From: Acidobacteriota bacterium
GTDB taxonomy: Bacteria; Acidobacteriota; Blastocatellia; RBC074
Assembly (NCBI GenBank): GCA_013140935.1
Contig: JABFSD010000237.1
Location: forward strand, 1-8,132
Direction: 5' to 3'
DNA length: 8,132 nucleotides
Made by a program: the position numbers and the translations under genes. The notes below the pieces were generated by a model. That model worked only from the letters and a program-made list of their open reading frames with translations, was not told the DNA's origin and ran no database searches. Shown here one piece after another: positions 6,585 through 8,132 of this stretch. Numbering within the stretch: the stretch's first letter is position 1; the number at the start of each line of letters is the position of its first letter.

Positions 6585-7784
6585 ATGAAACTCAGTGTCG
6601 GTTTATTTTTTATTTTTGCGTTGCTGGTTGCGGGTGGGTTAAGACTGATTCCCTCTGTGAGGCAGAACGCTGATAGCTTCGCTGCCGCAAACACTGCGCA
6701 GGAACCGCCAACCAATACTGCGCAGGAGGCACGAACCAAGCCCAGAGATTTCCCCATCATGGGGAGTTGTCAACCTGGCAAAGAAGCACACCCAAACAAG
6801 CCGTTAGGCATAAATTCAACATATGCTTTCGGCCAAGAAGTCATTAAAACCAGAGAACTTTTACTGCGCGGCGATTTTGCTTTGTTGGAGCGAAACGCCC
6901 AACAAGCGCGTTCGACGAAAGAACATTTGCCGGGAGGGCGCTGGAAGCTGCACGCCATTTATGACGGTTTAAGCGACCCTATGTGGGAGCCTGCGATTTC
7001 AAGAGAAGCCAACGTAGCCTATTCCAAGCTAATCGGTCAGTTAAACGCATGGCGAAAAAGCAACCCCAGCTCCCAAACTGCGTGGATTGCCAGTGCCGAA
7101 GCATGGACGAACTGGGCGTGGCAGGCTCGCGGGACGGGCTTTGCTCATACTGTCAGCGATGAGGGAGGGCAGCATTTTAAGAGCCGCTTGAATCAGGCCC
7201 ATGCATACCTAAATGAGGCTGCCAAACAATCACCAACCTGTCCCCATTATTACGCCGCCGCTTTGGCTATTGGCTTGGGACTTGACTGGGACGACCAAAC
7301 AGTAGAAAAACTTTTTCAAGCGGGCCACCAACTCGAAAAAAACTACTCACCGATCTACTTTCACTACCTACCACATCTGACCTCTAACTGGGGTGGGGAC
7401 AAAAAGAAATTAGCTTCACTCTTAAACCGTTTACCTCAACTGTGTGACGCTGAAGACTATTCACTCATCTTGATTGAAACAACTTGCTATTATGTTCGCA
7501 GCCTCGCGGGCAACAGATACGAACAAGACTCAGAAGCTGCTCGACTTTTGCCTCAACTGAGGGTGAGTTTTTATGAACTCGAACAACGCTATGGCTTGAG
7601 TTATACGACGGCTAACAAAGTCGCAAGGTTTGCTTACGCGAATGGTGACTATTACACCTCACAACAAATCTTCAAGGTACTGAGCAATCGTCGAGATGAG
7701 GATGTTTGGGATTCGGAAAAACAATTTACCAGCGCAAAGTGGATGGCTGATACGGTTTGTCAGCATTTCAAGAATCATCCATAA
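6585..7784 (+). CDS. exported or membrane-anchored DUF4034-like protein
   Basis: This 399-residue protein begins with a signal or anchor segment (residues 3-18, LSVGLFFIFALLVAGG). A Pro/Gln-rich linker with two NTAQE repeats (residues 36-40 and 44-48) follows. The main domain starts near residue 86 with RELLLRGDFALLE, then GGRWKLHAIYDGL, then Trp- and Ala-rich helices such as SAEAWTNWAWQARG. These features resemble DUF4034, a helical, TPR-like family of unknown function. No cysteine follows the signal segment, so it is not an obvious lipoprotein. ATG 6585 is chosen because GAGG at 6573-6576 is 8 nt upstream and the hydrophobic segment is then N-terminal; an upstream ATG at 6492 would add 31 polar residues. 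It lies 220 nt after the last immunity candidate. It may be another immunity or accessory gene of the array, or unrelated flanking sequence. Confidence 0.5.
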   Translation: MKLSVGLFFIFALLVAGGLRLIPSVRQNADSFAAANTAQEPPTNTAQEARTKPRDFPIMGSCQPGKEAHPNKPLGINSTYAFGQEVIKTRELLLRGDFALLERNAQQARSTKEHLPGGRWKLHAIYDGLSDPMWEPAISREANVAYSKLIGQLNAWRKSNPSSQTAWIASAEAWTNWAWQARGTGFAHTVSDEGGQHFKSRLNQAHAYLNEAAKQSPTCPHYYAAALAIGLGLDWDDQTVEKLFQAGHQLEKNYSPIYFHYLPHLTSNWGGDKKKLASLLNRLPQLCDAEDYSLILIETTCYYVRSLAGNRYEQDSEAARLLPQLRVSFYELEQRYGLSYTTANKVARFAYANGDYYTSQQIFKVLSNRRDEDVWDSEKQFTSAKWMADTVCQHFKNHP

Positions 7785-7980
7785 ACTACTGAGGCTACCC
7801 GCAAAAATACAACTAGGTAAGGAATGGGCCGAAATTAAAAGCGCCATTTCATCGCCGAGGCGCTGCCGTCTCGTAGTCGCCGATCCGCCGATTTCTGAGT
7901 GCTCAGAGGGAACGGCATACTTGGCGGCGTCAGTCCATTTCGATTTAAGAATTTGTTTGAAAATAACTTGATGGTTTGGG
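7785..7980. other. intergenic region with no recognised gene
   Basis: Together with the inverted repeat this is 348 nt without a gene. Open frames here overlap the end of the gene at 6585 or lack ribosome sites. No RNA gene or T-tailed terminator is seen. The last 46 nt (8087-8132) also hold nothing recognisable. Confidence 0.5.
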
Positions 7981-8086
7981 CGCGTCGTTTAGAGTACCGC
8001 CTTTAGGCGGAATCGGAGGCTTTAGCCGACTTGTAAGTCGGCTAAAGCCTCCGATTCCGCCTAAAGGCGGTACTCTAAACGACGCG
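7981..8086. repeat. perfect long inverted repeat (52-bp arms, 2-bp centre)
   Basis: Bases 7981-8032 are the exact reverse complement of 8035-8086, around a GT centre. Each arm holds smaller palindromes: CCGCCTTTAGGCGG (7997-8010) and GGCTTTAGCC (8018-8027), and their mirror copies on the right arm. No gene overlaps it. It looks like a REP/MITE-type repeat. The RNA would fold into a very stable hairpin that could stop transcription from either side, but no T-run follows. It starts 196 nt after the end of the DUF4034-like gene. Confidence 0.5.
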
Positions 8087-8132
8087 TCTGCTTATCAAAC
8101 GGACAACTTATTTTTGAACAAATCCTAAGCGA

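Noticed and set aside
7696..7971. 91-codon frame overlapping the end of the DUF4034-like gene
   Set aside because: It starts inside the upstream gene in another frame, has no ribosome site and shows no recognisable protein features.

Overview
The window is a tandem array of displaced Rhs/YD-repeat C-terminal tips, all on the + strand, each followed closely by a small membrane protein that looks like its immunity partner. No RNA gene, integrase or transposase is visible. The organism cannot be named from the sequence. The Rhs style, Shine-Dalgarno-led genes, TTG/GTG starts and a long CCGCCTTTAGGCGG-type palindrome suggest a Gram-negative environmental bacterium, possibly an Acidobacteriota (Blastocatellia-like) member; this is a low-confidence inference.

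Layout. (1) 3-872 is the 3' end of an Rhs gene whose variable tip looks like a metal-dependent phospholipase C/P1-nuclease-type hydrolase; it is followed by a small membrane protein at 966-1277. (2) 1287-2699 is an Rhs core fragment with a different tip, a probable circularly permuted papain-like hydrolase (His322, Cys411); it is followed by a membrane-anchored protein at 2932-3471. (3) 3482-5068 is an Rhs core fragment carrying a second, diverged copy of the phospholipase-like tip, followed by a paralogue of the first membrane protein at 5218-5571. (4) 5581-6039 is an Rhs core fragment that stops before any tip and is joined directly to a third membrane-protein paralogue at 6050-6364. (5) 6585-7784 is an exported or membrane-anchored protein resembling the DUF4034 family, followed by a perfect 52-bp-arm inverted repeat at 7981-8086.

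How it fits together. The core segments are near-copies of one another (129 bp are identical between two of them), while tips and partner genes differ and look more AT-rich. This is the arrangement expected of a store of spare toxin tips that can recombine onto a full-length rhs gene through the shared core. None of the fragments complete in the window carries an N-terminal export or PAAR-like region, so they are probably silent or expressed only after recombination. The membrane proteins start or end within 9-10 nt of Rhs fragments at several junctions and could be co-transcribed.

The most interesting point is the repeated pairing of the phospholipase-like tip with one small membrane-protein family marked by a GEG/PGG motif and a GG-QYYL-G motif. 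It occurs twice with a toxin and once without. This suggests a toxin/immunity family acting at the membrane that I do not recognise as described.
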